Assembly: GCF_033568475.1 (NCBI RefSeq)
Contig: NC_133120.1
Coordinates: 91,840,151-91,904,150 of the forward strand
Direction of reading: 5' to 3'
Length of the DNA stretch: 64,000 nucleotides
DNA from: Henckelia pumila
Lineage: Eukaryota > Streptophyta > Magnoliopsida > Lamiales > Gesneriaceae
Shown here: positions 23,081 through 35,400 of the stretch, piece by piece
How the letters are laid out: each line of letters starts with the position of its first letter
Position numbering within the stretch: the first letter of the stretch is position 1
Program-made: the position numbers and the translations under genes
Notes under the pieces: model-generated
What the model saw: the letters and a program-made list of their open reading frames with translations, nothing else
Databases searched by the model: none
What the model was told of the DNA's origin: nothing

Positions 23081-23370
23081 ATGATTATCATTATATGCAT
23101 CACATGATTATCACAAATTTTTATTCAACACATAATCATTTTTTTCTTACCCCCAACGGTCACAAACGGTAACAAAACGGCTAGTTTTTTGCCTATAAAT
23201 ATGTTCACTCAAACTCATTTTCAATCACACCAAAATTCACTATTTCTCTCAAAATATTTTCTCCTCGGTTTTTTTAAACATACTTGTACTCATTGTTTAT
23301 CTATTATTTTGTATTGTCATATTAATGAAAATTAACTTATAAAATGCATTGTTATTTTTCTAGTACCACC

Positions 23371-23897
23371 ATGTCAAATTTGGCAAAGCTTAAATTTGTT
23401 GCTCTCGATATCACTGGAAAAGAACAAAGAATTGTTAATGAGAAATCATAAATCCCGACCCAATGTATCTACGGCATTTCCAGAAGCAAATGTCGTAAGT
23501 AAAAATGAAAACCAAAATCAAAGACATAAACTAGATTTTGGTTGAGGTCGAGGATGTGGTCATGAACGTGGACGTAGAAATGATCGCGGTCGTGGTCACG
23601 GCCGTGAATATGAAAATAATCGAGATAGTTATTTCAATAACTAATCTCAAAAGAACGTCACGAACCGCCCAAAAAGACAACATGAAAATATGAGTGAAAA
23701 TAAAAATCACTCAAAAGGATATGAGAGTACTTGGTATAAATGTGGCACTCCAAGACATTGGTCACGTATCCCCTGAGCACTTATGTAAGCTCTTTAAAGT
23801 ATCGATAAAGGGGAAAGAAAAAGAGACCAATTTTGTTGAAAATAGTAACCATTTAAGTGGTTCAACTTATTTCAATGCTGCCGATTTTTTCAAATGA
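23371..23897 (+). pseudogene. copia copy 2 gag remnant with ~480-bp deletion
   Basis: The start ATG and first 17 or so codons (MSNLAKLKFVALDIT) are kept, then the sequence jumps from CACTG to GGAAAAGAACAA. In copy 1 these points are about 478 bases apart. The remainder has several stops, and the zinc knuckle is damaged: a Trp or Arg is changed and the last Cys is lost by a short deletion after GHWSR. No function expected. Confidence 0.85.
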
Positions 23898-24031
23898 TTT
23901 CGAGAACATTGATTAATATATTGGTGGGACTGAAATGTAACATGCTATATTTTTCATGCATTCTTATGAAACATGCTATATTTTGCATATATATATTATT
24001 CTTGATTTTCTTTATTGTATTTTTTTGAAGT

Positions 24032-27000
24032 ATGAAAAATGCTATGAGCAAAGATAAACCCATGAAAGTTTGCATACCCGATAGTGGTACAACGCACACC
24101 ATTCTCCGAGATAAAAGATATTTCTTGGAATTAAAACCAACAAAAATAATGGTGAATATAATATCAGGTCCTGTAGACTTGATTGAAGGTTGTGGAAAAA
24201 CACATTTTTTGTTACCTAATGGTACAAAATTTTTGATAAATGATGTTTTATATTCACCAGGATCAAAAGGAAATTTGTTGAGTTTTAATGACATATATTC
24301 TCATGGGTATGATACTGAGACGATAACTGATGGAAATTAGAAATATATGTGTCTTACCACATATAAATCAGGAAAGAAATATGTGGTTGAAAAATTATCA
24401 ATGCTCCCTACTGGATTGCATTATACACATATAAGGTCAATCGAATCAAATGTGGTGGTTAATAGTTCTTCAATATTAACCAATTGACATGATTGATTGG
24501 GACATCCTGTTTCAATAATGATGCGAAGAATTATTGAAAATACACATGGTCATCAATTGAAAGACCAGAAGATCTTTCAGAATAATAAGTTTCAATGTAA
24601 AGCATGTTCTCTTGGAAAACTTATTATAAGACCATCGCCAGCTAAAATCCAAACAGAATCACCCATATTTTTTGAACGTATTCAGGGTGATATTTGTGGG
24701 CCAATTCATTCATCATGTGGACCATTTCGATATTTTATGGTATTGATCGATGCCTCCAGCAGATGGTCACATGTATGCTTATTGTCAACTCGGAATGTGG
24801 AATTTGCAAGAATAATGACTCAAATAATAAAATTGTGGAATCAATTTTCCGATTATACAATCAAGAAAATAGGACTTGATAATGCTGGAGAACTTACTTC
24901 CCAAACTTTCAATGACTATTGTATGTCAATGGAAATTACTGTTGAACATCATGTTGTTCATGTTCATACACAAAATGGATTAGCTGAATCATTGATTAAA
25001 CGTCTACAACTGATTGCTAGACCAATGATTATGAGAACAAAACTCCCTATTTCTATATGGGAACATGCAATTTTACATGATGCGGTATTAATTCGCATCA
25101 GACCAAGTGCATATCATAAATTCTCCCCATTGCAGCTTGCATTTGGTATAGAACCAAATATTTCTCATCTGAGAATTTTTGGATGTATGGTGTATGTGCC
25201 TATTGCACCACCTCAATGATCAAAAATGGGTCTCAAAGAAAAATCGGTTATTATAGCAATCGGTTATTATAGCCCATCAATCATTCGATATCTTGAGTCT
25301 CAAACAGGAGATGTGTTTACAACACGTTTTGCTGATTGTTATTTTAATGAAAAAATCTTTCCAGTGTTAGGGGGAGAAAAGAAACACATCGAAAAAGAAA
25401 TCACATGTTATGTACCATCATTGTTACATTTGGATCCAAGGACCAAACAATGTGAGAAAGATGTACAGCAAATTGTGCACTTGCAAAGAATTGCAAATCA
25501 AATACCAGATGCATTTGCAGACACAAAAGGGGTAACAAAATCATATATACATGTTGTAAATGCCCCTGCTCGAATTGAAATTCCAAAGAAACAAATTGAA
25601 GACACTCATGATGTCATAAAAGGCTTGAAGCATGGAAGGCCAGTCGGTTCCAAGGATAAAAATCCTCGAAAAAGAAAAGGCATAGAGAAACACGATGATC
25701 ATAAAATAAAAAATGGTGTTCCAGAAGAAACACCTGATGGTGAAATGTTCTGTCAGAACCACAAACTGACGAGAATCGTGAAATATCTATCAATTATATT
25801 AATACTGGAAAAATATGAAACCGAAAAGATATAGAAGATATTGATGAGATATTTTCTTATAATGTGACATGTGACATCATAAATGAAAATGAGGATCATG
25901 AACCAAAATCTTTTGGTGAATGTAAAACTCGTCATGATTGGGCCAAATGGAAAAATGTCATCCAGGTTGAATTGGATTCGCTAAATAAACGTAATATTTT
26001 TGGACCTATAGTCCTCACACCTGAAGGTGTAAAACCTGTTGGATACAAATGAGTTTTTATTCGAAAGCGAAATGAGAAAAATGAAATAGTCATATATAAA
26101 GCTAAACTTGTTGCACAAGATTTTTCTCAAAGGCCTGGAATTGATTATGAAGAAACGTATTCTCCAGTTATGGATGCAATTACGTTTCGATATTTAATTA
26201 GTTTGGCAGTATCCGAAAATTTGGAAATGTGTCTTATGGATGTTGTTACAGCTTACTTATACGGATCGCTTGATAGTGATATATACATGAAAATCCCTGA
26301 AGGATTTAAGATGTCTGAAGCACAAAATTCAAAACCCAGAGAATTTTATTCTGTAAAATTGCAAAGATCATTATATGGGTTGAAGCAATCCGGCCGAATG
26401 TGGTATAATCGGCTAAGTGAGCACTTGATGAAAAAGGGATATGTAAATGATCCAATATGCCCTTGTGTTTTCATCAAGAAAACAACATCCGGATGTGTAA
26501 TTATTGCTGTATATGTTGATGATTTAAACATCAGTGGAACGAATAAAGAAATTCAAGAAGTTATGATGTACTTGAAGGAAGAATTCGAAATGAAGGATCT
26601 TGGAAAAACCAAGTATTGTCTAAGTTTGCAAATCGACTAAAAAGAATGTGGAATTTTTGTTCAGCAGGAAAATTATACAAAAAAGATCCTTAAACGTTTT
26701 AATATGGATAAATCAAATTCATTAAGTACTCCAATGGTTGTAAGATCATTAAACATAGAAAAGGATTCATTCCGTCCATGTGAAGATGATGAAGTTATTC
26801 TTGGTCCAGAAGTACCATATCTAAGTGTCATTGGTGCCCTTATGTATCTTGCAAATTGCACTAGACCTGATATATCTTTTGCTATAAATTTATTGACAAG
26901 ATTCAGTTCATATCCAACAAAGAGGCACTGAAACGGAATTAAACATATATTCCTTTATCTACGAGGAAAGGCAGATTTGAGACTTTTGTACTCAAAAGAC

Positions 27001-27510
27001 ACCAATCAAAGTATCATTGGTTATGCTGATGCTGGATATTTATCTGATTCACATAAGGCACGTTCCCAAACCGGATATGTATTTACTCGTGGAGGCACCG
27101 CAATTTCTTGGCGTTCACAGAAGCAAACACTTGTAACAACTTTATCAAATCACGCTGAGATTATTGCGCTACATGAAGCAAGCCGTGAATGTGTTTTGCT
27201 AAAATCAATGACACAACATATCCAAACTTCTTGTGGATTATCAGTAGACAAGAAGCCTGTGACGTTGTATGAAGATAATGCTGCATGTATTGCTCAAATG
27301 AAAGAAGGATACATCAAAAGTGACAGAACAAAACATATCCCTCAAAAGTTCTTCGCCTACACTCAAGAACTTGAGAAGAACAAAAATATTGATATTTGTT
27401 ACATTCAATCAAGTGAGAACTCATCAGATCTCTTCACAAAGGCACTTCCTACGACAATATTCAGAAAACATATATATAACATTGAGATGCGCAATCTACG
27501 GAATATGTGA
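24032..27510 (+). pseudogene. copia copy 2 pol (protease, integrase, RT, RNase H), broken by stops
   Basis: Protease with DSGTTHTIL (about 24077), integrase core from about 24488 (GHPVSIMMRR, then LDNAGE and the C-terminal part), RT from about 25870 to 26640 with MDVVTAYLYG and YVDDL, and RNase H to 27510 (SDLFTKALP). Stops include TGA at 24485, a second TGA three codons on, TGA near 25217, TGA at 26050, TAA at 26638 and TGA near 26930, where copy 1 still has TGG. Two of these are shared with copy 1 (see findings). Confidence 0.9.
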
Positions 27511-27673
27511 AGAATCACTTGTGTTACATGAGGGGGAGTTTACGTGGCTGCACTCTTTTTTTCTTGCTATGATTTTTATCCCACTGGGTTTTTTCTTGTA
27601 ATGTTTTTAACGAAGCAGCATAAAACACGTAATAAAGACAATCATCATATGACGATCATCATCACAAGGGGAG

Positions 27674-27927
27674 TGTTGAAAATATATTATTTTATTGTTG
27701 TTGAATATTGAGTTGTAAAATGTTAAAAATTAGTGTGTGATGATGTAGATGATGATATATTAATTTTTGAACTAATCTCAAATGTATGTGGATCTATAAA
27801 TAGGTCTTCATTTGTGATAAAAAAATACAATTGAGTTGAGAGAAAAATATTATAAAGTGTAGAGTTTGATATATTTTAAGTTTTAAAGTTTTTACTTTTT
27901 ATCATAAATTTTTACTTTTTCACAACA
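27674..27927 (+). repeat. 3' LTR of copia copy 2
   Basis: 254 bp from TGTTGAAAAT to CACAACA after the purine tract AAGGGGAG. It lacks a short block near its start (TGAATGT region) present in the 5' LTR. Confidence 0.92.
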
Positions 27928-27932
27928 TTAAA

Positions 27933-29420
27933 AAATTTATAGATTTTTACAATTAAAAAAATATATCAACATCTCTATCAGCATGTTAAGTCGTCGTCAA
28001 ATTTTCAACCTGGGATTAGTAAAGGCATGGAGCCCTTTTTAAAATAATAATAAAAAAAAATTCTTTATTTGTTTCTAATAGTATTCCCTTTTCAGTAAAT
28101 TCCATTTTACATGACTTGAGCCCCTCGTGTGTGGGCAGTACCCAAACACTCTGACGTCGTAGATGATATAAAATCAATGAAAATTAACGCTTTTATTTTA
28201 TATATTTATTTATACTTACAAAAATATATTTATGCTGAAAATAAAAGCGTTTATGTAGGATCGGTATCTGGATTTCCTTTTTTTTTTTTGGACGATCTTG
28301 ACCTGCGTTAGCATATACATATATGGCACGAGACAACGCGATTGTTTAAGAATTACATAAAACTTATATGAAATGGTTATCGATTTTTCGAGATGAATAT
28401 CTTATTCGAGTATGAAAAAGAATTAATATAATTATGAATTGTTTTTGAAGATGAGTAAGCAATAGATGATAGAACTTTTAATGGGGCTTTGCATTTAAAA
28501 CATTGAAGAAGAAATGGCAGCCGAAATATGAAAATTGTGTGTTCACATATTTTTCAACATTTGCACGTGCATGCCATTAAATTGGCGTCGAAATTTGACC
28601 CAATTTATTCAGTTCTCCAGATGAGATACAGGAGAATCCCACCAACTCGAAGAAGACCTGGCTCCAGCCGAGTGCTATTCTTTGCAATTTCTTGGTTTCT
28701 TTTCTTTTCTTTTTTTTTTTTAAAAAATTGTTTCTTAATTTTCTTTTTCAAGTAAAGTTTATACTTTGTTATTATTTCATAAATAAAAACAAAGGTTTAT
28801 AACTTTTTTGTTTGAAAATGACCATATTTATAAATTTTATAAGTTAGATATATTTATTGTTGTGGGACGAATCATTTATACACATAAAATTAATTTCACA
28901 TTAGTGAGAAGAAAAATATTTCATAATATTGGTAAAATGGTGGAATGAAACATGAATATATTTACTTAATATATTTATTTTAATTTAATTAATGTTTAAG
29001 ATAATTAAACACATGATTAATATAGATTTGTATTTACATTTCTTTTGGAATTAAATATTTGAGAAAATAAATTTTAAAAAAATAGAGAATGTCATGGAAA
29101 TATTCTTTTTGAGTAAAATTTGATATAGAGGATTGGATACCACTTTTGTCATTTGTGCTTAGTGAACAAATTGTGCTATTTCAGTGCAAAAATTGTGCTA
29201 TTTTGGTGCAAAACCTGCGCTAAAGTGGTGCAATAGGTTATATTCTAGAGCTAAAATGCAAAGGAAGCAATTAAGCCATCCAAACATCCTCGACGGTTTT
29301 TTCAAAGTACTGAAGCAAGAAAATATCACACAAATAGTATTATCTGGACATAAAACAGCAGGCTAAATTAATACATTCTTGAAAGTAGGATCAAGATGAA
29401 ACGAAAACGTTAACGAGGGC
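27933..29420. other. Intergenic, PDS5 3' side
   Basis: AT-rich spacer. Around 29155-29245 there are repeated GTGCTATTT/GTGCAAAA blocks of unknown origin. The right edge should hold the PDS5 3' untranslated region. Short open frames have no recognisable motif. Confidence 0.5.
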
Positions 29421-32400
29421 TTAATCGTTTTCCACATCCAAGGTGGCGCCATCGCTAGGCTGTGTTTCGGTTCCCAGAGTTTCTGTCTTTTCATCCTTCT
29501 TTTCGGTGCTGTTCCTCTCGGACATCTCAGCATCCGGTTCATCGTTAGCACCAGCAACAGGAACTGAAACATCTCCAGATTTGATGCCGCCACCCTCTTC
29601 AGCGTTTGCTCTGAAACCATTAAAAAGTACACTGTAAAACTTACTGAACATTATGTTGGAAGGTGTGCTGTGCATCAAGTGTGCATACTCATTACTCAAT
29701 CAACAAACTGAGGTTTCTTGAAATGAGAAAAGGATGACCAACCTTTCAGATGCTGCGTAAGCTTTCTGTTTCTTGGATGGACCTGACTTAGATATTCCTT
29801 TCTTTTTCTTGGACCTGCTCCAGTTAACGAAAAATTTCCTTTGAAATACCGCGACTTATCAACATGATTGTAGCTTGATACAGAGATCAGAATATAAAAC
29901 GTTTTAATAAGAATACAACCAGTTTATCCATTCTTTTTCTTCAGTTGCCTTTCACAGGAATTCAGAAATCTTAAAAGATTTGAAGAACGCAGAATTGTAT
30001 AATCATAAATCTAATCAATAAAAGATGTTAACGTAGTTTAAGTACAAGCAAGCAACCTCAAAGAATCAACGGAGGAATGAAAATTCTACATACTATTATA
30101 AAAATAAACTTACCCGTTAAGTTTTTGGGCAGGAGCAGGAGGATCAGTGTTGGAGTCCTGTTTCATATTACACATGCACAGAGAAAGGTAAGAGAAACAG
30201 GAATATATAAGAACAATTGATTAAAATAAAAGAATCGATAATGGATCCATAAATAAACGGCGAGTCTAACTTGAATCTGGTGGTCATCCAACGGTTCCCA
30301 AGTTTCTTCATCCATGAACAGAATTTCCTCATCACCATCATCATATATGATCTGCAAGAAAATAGTTGGCTGATCTGAAGATAAATATAACAATAAACTC
30401 GCAGTACGCAGAACCTAAGAAAGCTACTGGCATCTGTGTTATAGTAAGTATACAACTGGACACTAGGAAGAAGTATCGTAAAACAAAGTAAATTTCTTCA
30501 TAGGCCCCGGAAAAGGTTGTCGCTTATAATTCCCACTCGAAAGCAAAACACGCCCAGCGGAAAAAAATTATTAAAAGAACAAGAAGAACGAAAGCATCCA
30601 ATCACCTTGTGCTTCTTTGCTACATGATCAAAAGATAAAATAGTGCCTGGGTAGTACCTGCATAAACAGATCCTTGAATATGAGCAGAGTGCCAGAGTCA
30701 CATAATACGGAATGTAGGTGCAAAATTTAGTTGTTAGGGAGGAAGTGTTCGGCCACCTCTCACTCGCCTAACACACTTTCTGAGTTAGAAATAAGAGACA
30801 CACGTGATACTAGAAGAAATTAAGTTGTTTTCGATTTTAGAATCTCTATTCAGGCCGAACCGCCTCCCGCCAGTTTACATTCTAACTTTTCTCGCACCTC
30901 ATTTGTATACTTTTCACGAGAAGATACATTCCACATACCAAGACCCGTTCCCCTTTCGCATCCGTCACCACTCTTTTTAAGTAGTGATAGAAGTAATACA
31001 TCAAGAATTATACTGAAGTTCATTTCCACATGCATCCGAACTTTAATCACCAAATATGTTTGCAATGACACTCGAGAGATCATTTTTTTCACCAACATCC
31101 ATAAAATTAGGCTGGCCACCCATGACAGTATGTCATTTTAGCTAATGAAAGCATGTACAGAAATAAAATACATAGGAACCCAGAAAACGAAGCCCAACAT
31201 ATTATAAACATAATGAACACCAATCATGGTGCTGGAAAACATAATCGCTATTCCTTCATAAATAACGGAAGGATAGATGAACTCGAAATATTTAGAGAAA
31301 AGAGCAGACGGTTCCAGTGCGGAAGAAGCTATTATTTAGTTTTGAACTCATAAAAGCAACCCTAATCTGTAATTTTCTCAAAGAAAAAATTGTTGAAGTG
31401 GCACACAATTGCATTGATTGATCAAATTTTGATTATGCACATAGTCCACACCATAAATGAAATCTGTAGGATTAAGGACAAGAACTTCCTACTTCCAAAT
31501 GCATTATTATGAATGCATGAAACCCAACATACAACCGAGTTGCATCACTGAGAGATAAATGCAAGTATGACAAATTCGAAACAACATTGCCATCAAACAA
31601 TGGCCAAAGTAGCAAACTGTTTTTGAAATGAGAAAAACTCAACAAACATGTTCTTTCATTCTCTGATCCAGATGTCAGTTAGACATACTGTTCAAGTTAC
31701 ACAAGAAAATCGTTGAACACACGTAGAAAATGTTGTCAAGTATAATTATATGAAAAGAATACATTAATATTTAGTGCTTACTCGTTGTCATCTGGCCACC
31801 AAACCTTTATCCTTAAATCAATCAAATCCTCCCCAAAACCAAGATGGGACCTTGTTCTCTAAATCAAAATTTCCAGAAGTGCAAAGTCAAGATAAGATAC
31901 AAACAATGTCACAGCTAAGAAATATATCATCTATTCCATATTAATATTGCTGTAGAGATACTAAGAACCATTCTAAAATTAAATTAAATGTTAAAAGGTA
32001 TTTTTGTTCTCTCTCCTTCTTTGGAGCCATTTCCCATTCGAACAGCTTTTGCAGTTTGAGAAAGAGAAGCTGCTACTCTATGAAATTAAAGAACTTACAG
32101 TTGCAGGATCCATCAAATATCAATAGCAGATAGAATTCAATTACCTTCTTTGCATCACATGATTCATGTTTCTCGAGACTTGTCTCATTTCTACTTTGTT
32201 CATTCCCATGTTGATCCAGAAATGGTGATTCATCTTTTCCTTCTGAATTGGTCTTAGTATTGGTTTGTTCATCTATCTTCTTTGTATTAGCACTAGATCC
32301 AGTAACACTCTTACCAGTCTTCTTTTGGATGTTAGAACCTTTTTTCATACCCTCCGTTTTCAGTAGTTTCCGCCTTGATGAGGTCTCGACATCAGTCGGC

Positions 32401-35400
32401 TGATCTATCATGCCCTCTTTCTTCTCTTTTGGTGTCATGCCCTTTTTCTTCTTTTTCACTGTCATGTCCTCTTTCTTCTTTTTCGCGTCCTCTCCACCAG
32501 CACTCTTTGCATATGGATTGAAATCTTCCGGCTCATGAATAGAAAGTTCACCTGACTTGGATGTTCGGTCAGTTGAACCAACTTCTTTTGCCATCTTACC
32601 CACATAAGAAAAACATAAAAATGAATCTTAATTTGAGATGATAAAAGCAGGAAAAATAATAGTAGAATAATTTTCGGAAGGGGTATAGATCCAGAAAGAA
32701 TAAACTTTGAAGCATTAAGCCTGGTATGAAAAGATATTGCTAAATTTGACCAGAGAATTGTCACACATTTAAATCCAATGAAGAAAATTCTGAGCAATAT
32801 GAAATCACCAGGTTTACAATACGGAGCATTATCTGGTAATCCCATTATATAAATAATAATATTATCAATGCGAAGGATAAACATGAGCAGATTCTAGGCA
32901 CTCTTGGAATTTGCCACAGCAATGGAAACGAGATTTTCTGCTTAGGAAGCAACTAACTGAGTATTTTCTAAGGCTAGAAATACAAACAACTTTGATAGTC
33001 AGAGTAGATCGACTTCAGTGAATTTAATCTTATAGATACTTCTGGTACTTTGATGTGATTCAGATCTCCTTCAGCCCTAATTTGGGAGTACAAGCCCCCT
33101 CATTAAGAAAAACAAAAGGCTATCATCCCACAGCATGTTATTATCTGCTCTATCTATGAATATAGAGCGGCAATGCATCAAGACTTCAATCTAAGAATCT
33201 TTATTTGGGCTCAGCACTTCAACCTACAAAACTCAAATTTGGCTTTTGCTTCAATATAGTCTTTCCTACTCCATTTGATTTGAGGAAGCAGGGACCCCAC
33301 GAGACATAGCCCTATTCATTACCTTCGACGCTGAGTAAATATATCAGTCTAGAATTTTGGCTCTTTAAAAATATCTTTCCTTTTCTCCAATTTTATATCC
33401 TTTCCATTCCCTCTTTAGGGCCATGCGAAAGCATTAATCAATGCATCTATCAAGATGAAATCCCTTCTCGCCCCATGTTAACCATATATAGGATTTATGA
33501 TACTTGTGATCCACGTGTTACGAATAGTCTCTTTTTAAGTAGTTTCACATATCTAAAATTGGGCAATACACGTATACAATTGTCGCGCCTTTATTTTGAG
33601 ATGTGTTGAGTGTTCCAACAATGGCATTTCTTTTACGAGACTAAATTTGCACATTTTATGCTATTAATTCTATGCCATAACATGAAAAAGGTTAAAATTG
33701 ATTTGGAACTTGGTTTTTTTTTTTTAGGAAACTCATTAGTATTCATCATAAAAGATAATTACAAGGGTGGACTAGAGATCAACACAACAAAAAGGACCAA
33801 AAATTAGTAATCCAAACTGATAACTCAAAATAAGACTCAAATCCCCATACACATCTGACACCGTAAATTAATTTGGAATTTGGTTACTCTCAGTGTATAC
33901 TCACAATCTAAGGGAATGCCTAATTCTGGAATTTGGTTAGTCTCAGTGTATACTCACAATCTAAGGGAATGCCTAATTCTTTCATCCATCCAAGTCGCTA
34001 AATAAGTATTTCATAAAACCTTGTGTAATGGGTGAGAAGTAAGGACAAACTGCTGAAATCAGGGATGATGTGGTGCATAAGAGATCAACGTTTGGAAATT
34101 GGAATATTCAGAATTAAAGAAATAATTAGAAGGATTTTATTTAGTTTCTTTTTTAATAATGCATGCATTCTAGACATGGATAAGGGACTTGTGACAGATT
34201 TTTAGCTAGAAAAATTAATTGTTTTCTTTTTATTTAAATGGCTACTGTTGCAAAGGAATAAAATTATCCAAAATTCTAAAATCAAACAGTGAATGTGAGA
34301 TTGCGAGGTTCTCTCTCGATGAGCCTCAAAACCTTATCCAAAATAAATTGATCATTCCATAACGTGATCCAAAATTGGGACCATAACAAGTTGGTACCAA
34401 AGCCAGTCATCATGGGGAGATTCCAAGCACTACAGCCACGATTCGAAGCTTTCATGAAGCTGTATCAAGACACAAGGCAGCCAATGAAAAGAGGCAGCAC
34501 ACTCTTCTTGATCAATTGGAGGAGATATCCAAAGATCAGTCAAGCAGCAATCGAGAGAAGATCAGGGCAAAGACAACAACAACAATCAATGAGGCCTCAC
34601 CAACCAGCTTTCTGAAGGACACATCGAGATAGCGAGGATGGCTTATTGAAACTACCTCATAATTTGACGCTAGATTTTCCCTAATGCAATAGCCAATCAG
34701 ACCCGATGAGATATCTTAGTCAATGTGAAAAGTTTTTCCGACACCAATACGGACCGGAGAAAGACGATCAAGGATTGGCCACATTCCACATTGAGTGCGA
34801 CGGCGGACCATGGTTCCTCAAATGGTAACGAGATCATCCAAAGTAAAAATGTGAAGAATTTAGGAATTACCGCCATTTGCACTTAATCCTTGAAAAACTC
34901 CTACTACAAGAAAGCAACAACAATTTGGAAGATTCTGGAATAACCTTTTTTCCTGCTTGAGGACAAGCATAATTTCCAAGGGGAGGGAGATGTAATGGGC
35001 GAGAATTAAGGACAAACAGCTAAATCAACGATGATATGGTGCACAAGAGATTAGTGCATGGAAGATTCAGAAATAAGGAATTAGTTAGAAAGATTTTTAT
35101 TTAGTTTCTTTTCTAATATTGCATGCATTCTAGCCATAGATCTATGAATTACAGCAGATTTCTTGCAAGGAAAATTAATTGTCTTCCTTGTATGTAAACG
35201 GCTACTGTTGCAAGGAATAAAATTGTCTTCCTTATATTCAAATGAATATTATTTGATTATATTATAAATATTTAGATATTATATATTATTGTGATTATAT
35301 TTGTGTCCATACTCCAGAAATTTAGTTTTGAATTTTTTTAATAATTATAGAAATTTTGAATTCAAATTATTGTTTGAGATACCCAACTTTTGAACTTCGA

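Larger units (their letters stand above)
22192..27927 (+). mobile_element. Ty1-copia retrotransposon, copy 2 (defective, same family as copy 1)
   Basis: Complete element flanked by TTAAA (22187-22191 and 27928-27932), with the same LTR ends, leader array and gene order as copy 1. It is 5.7 kb, shorter by about 480 bases of gag, one leader unit and about 120-150 bases just before gag. It carries many stops and has no nested LTR, so it shows what copy 1 looked like before that insertion. Confidence 0.95.
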
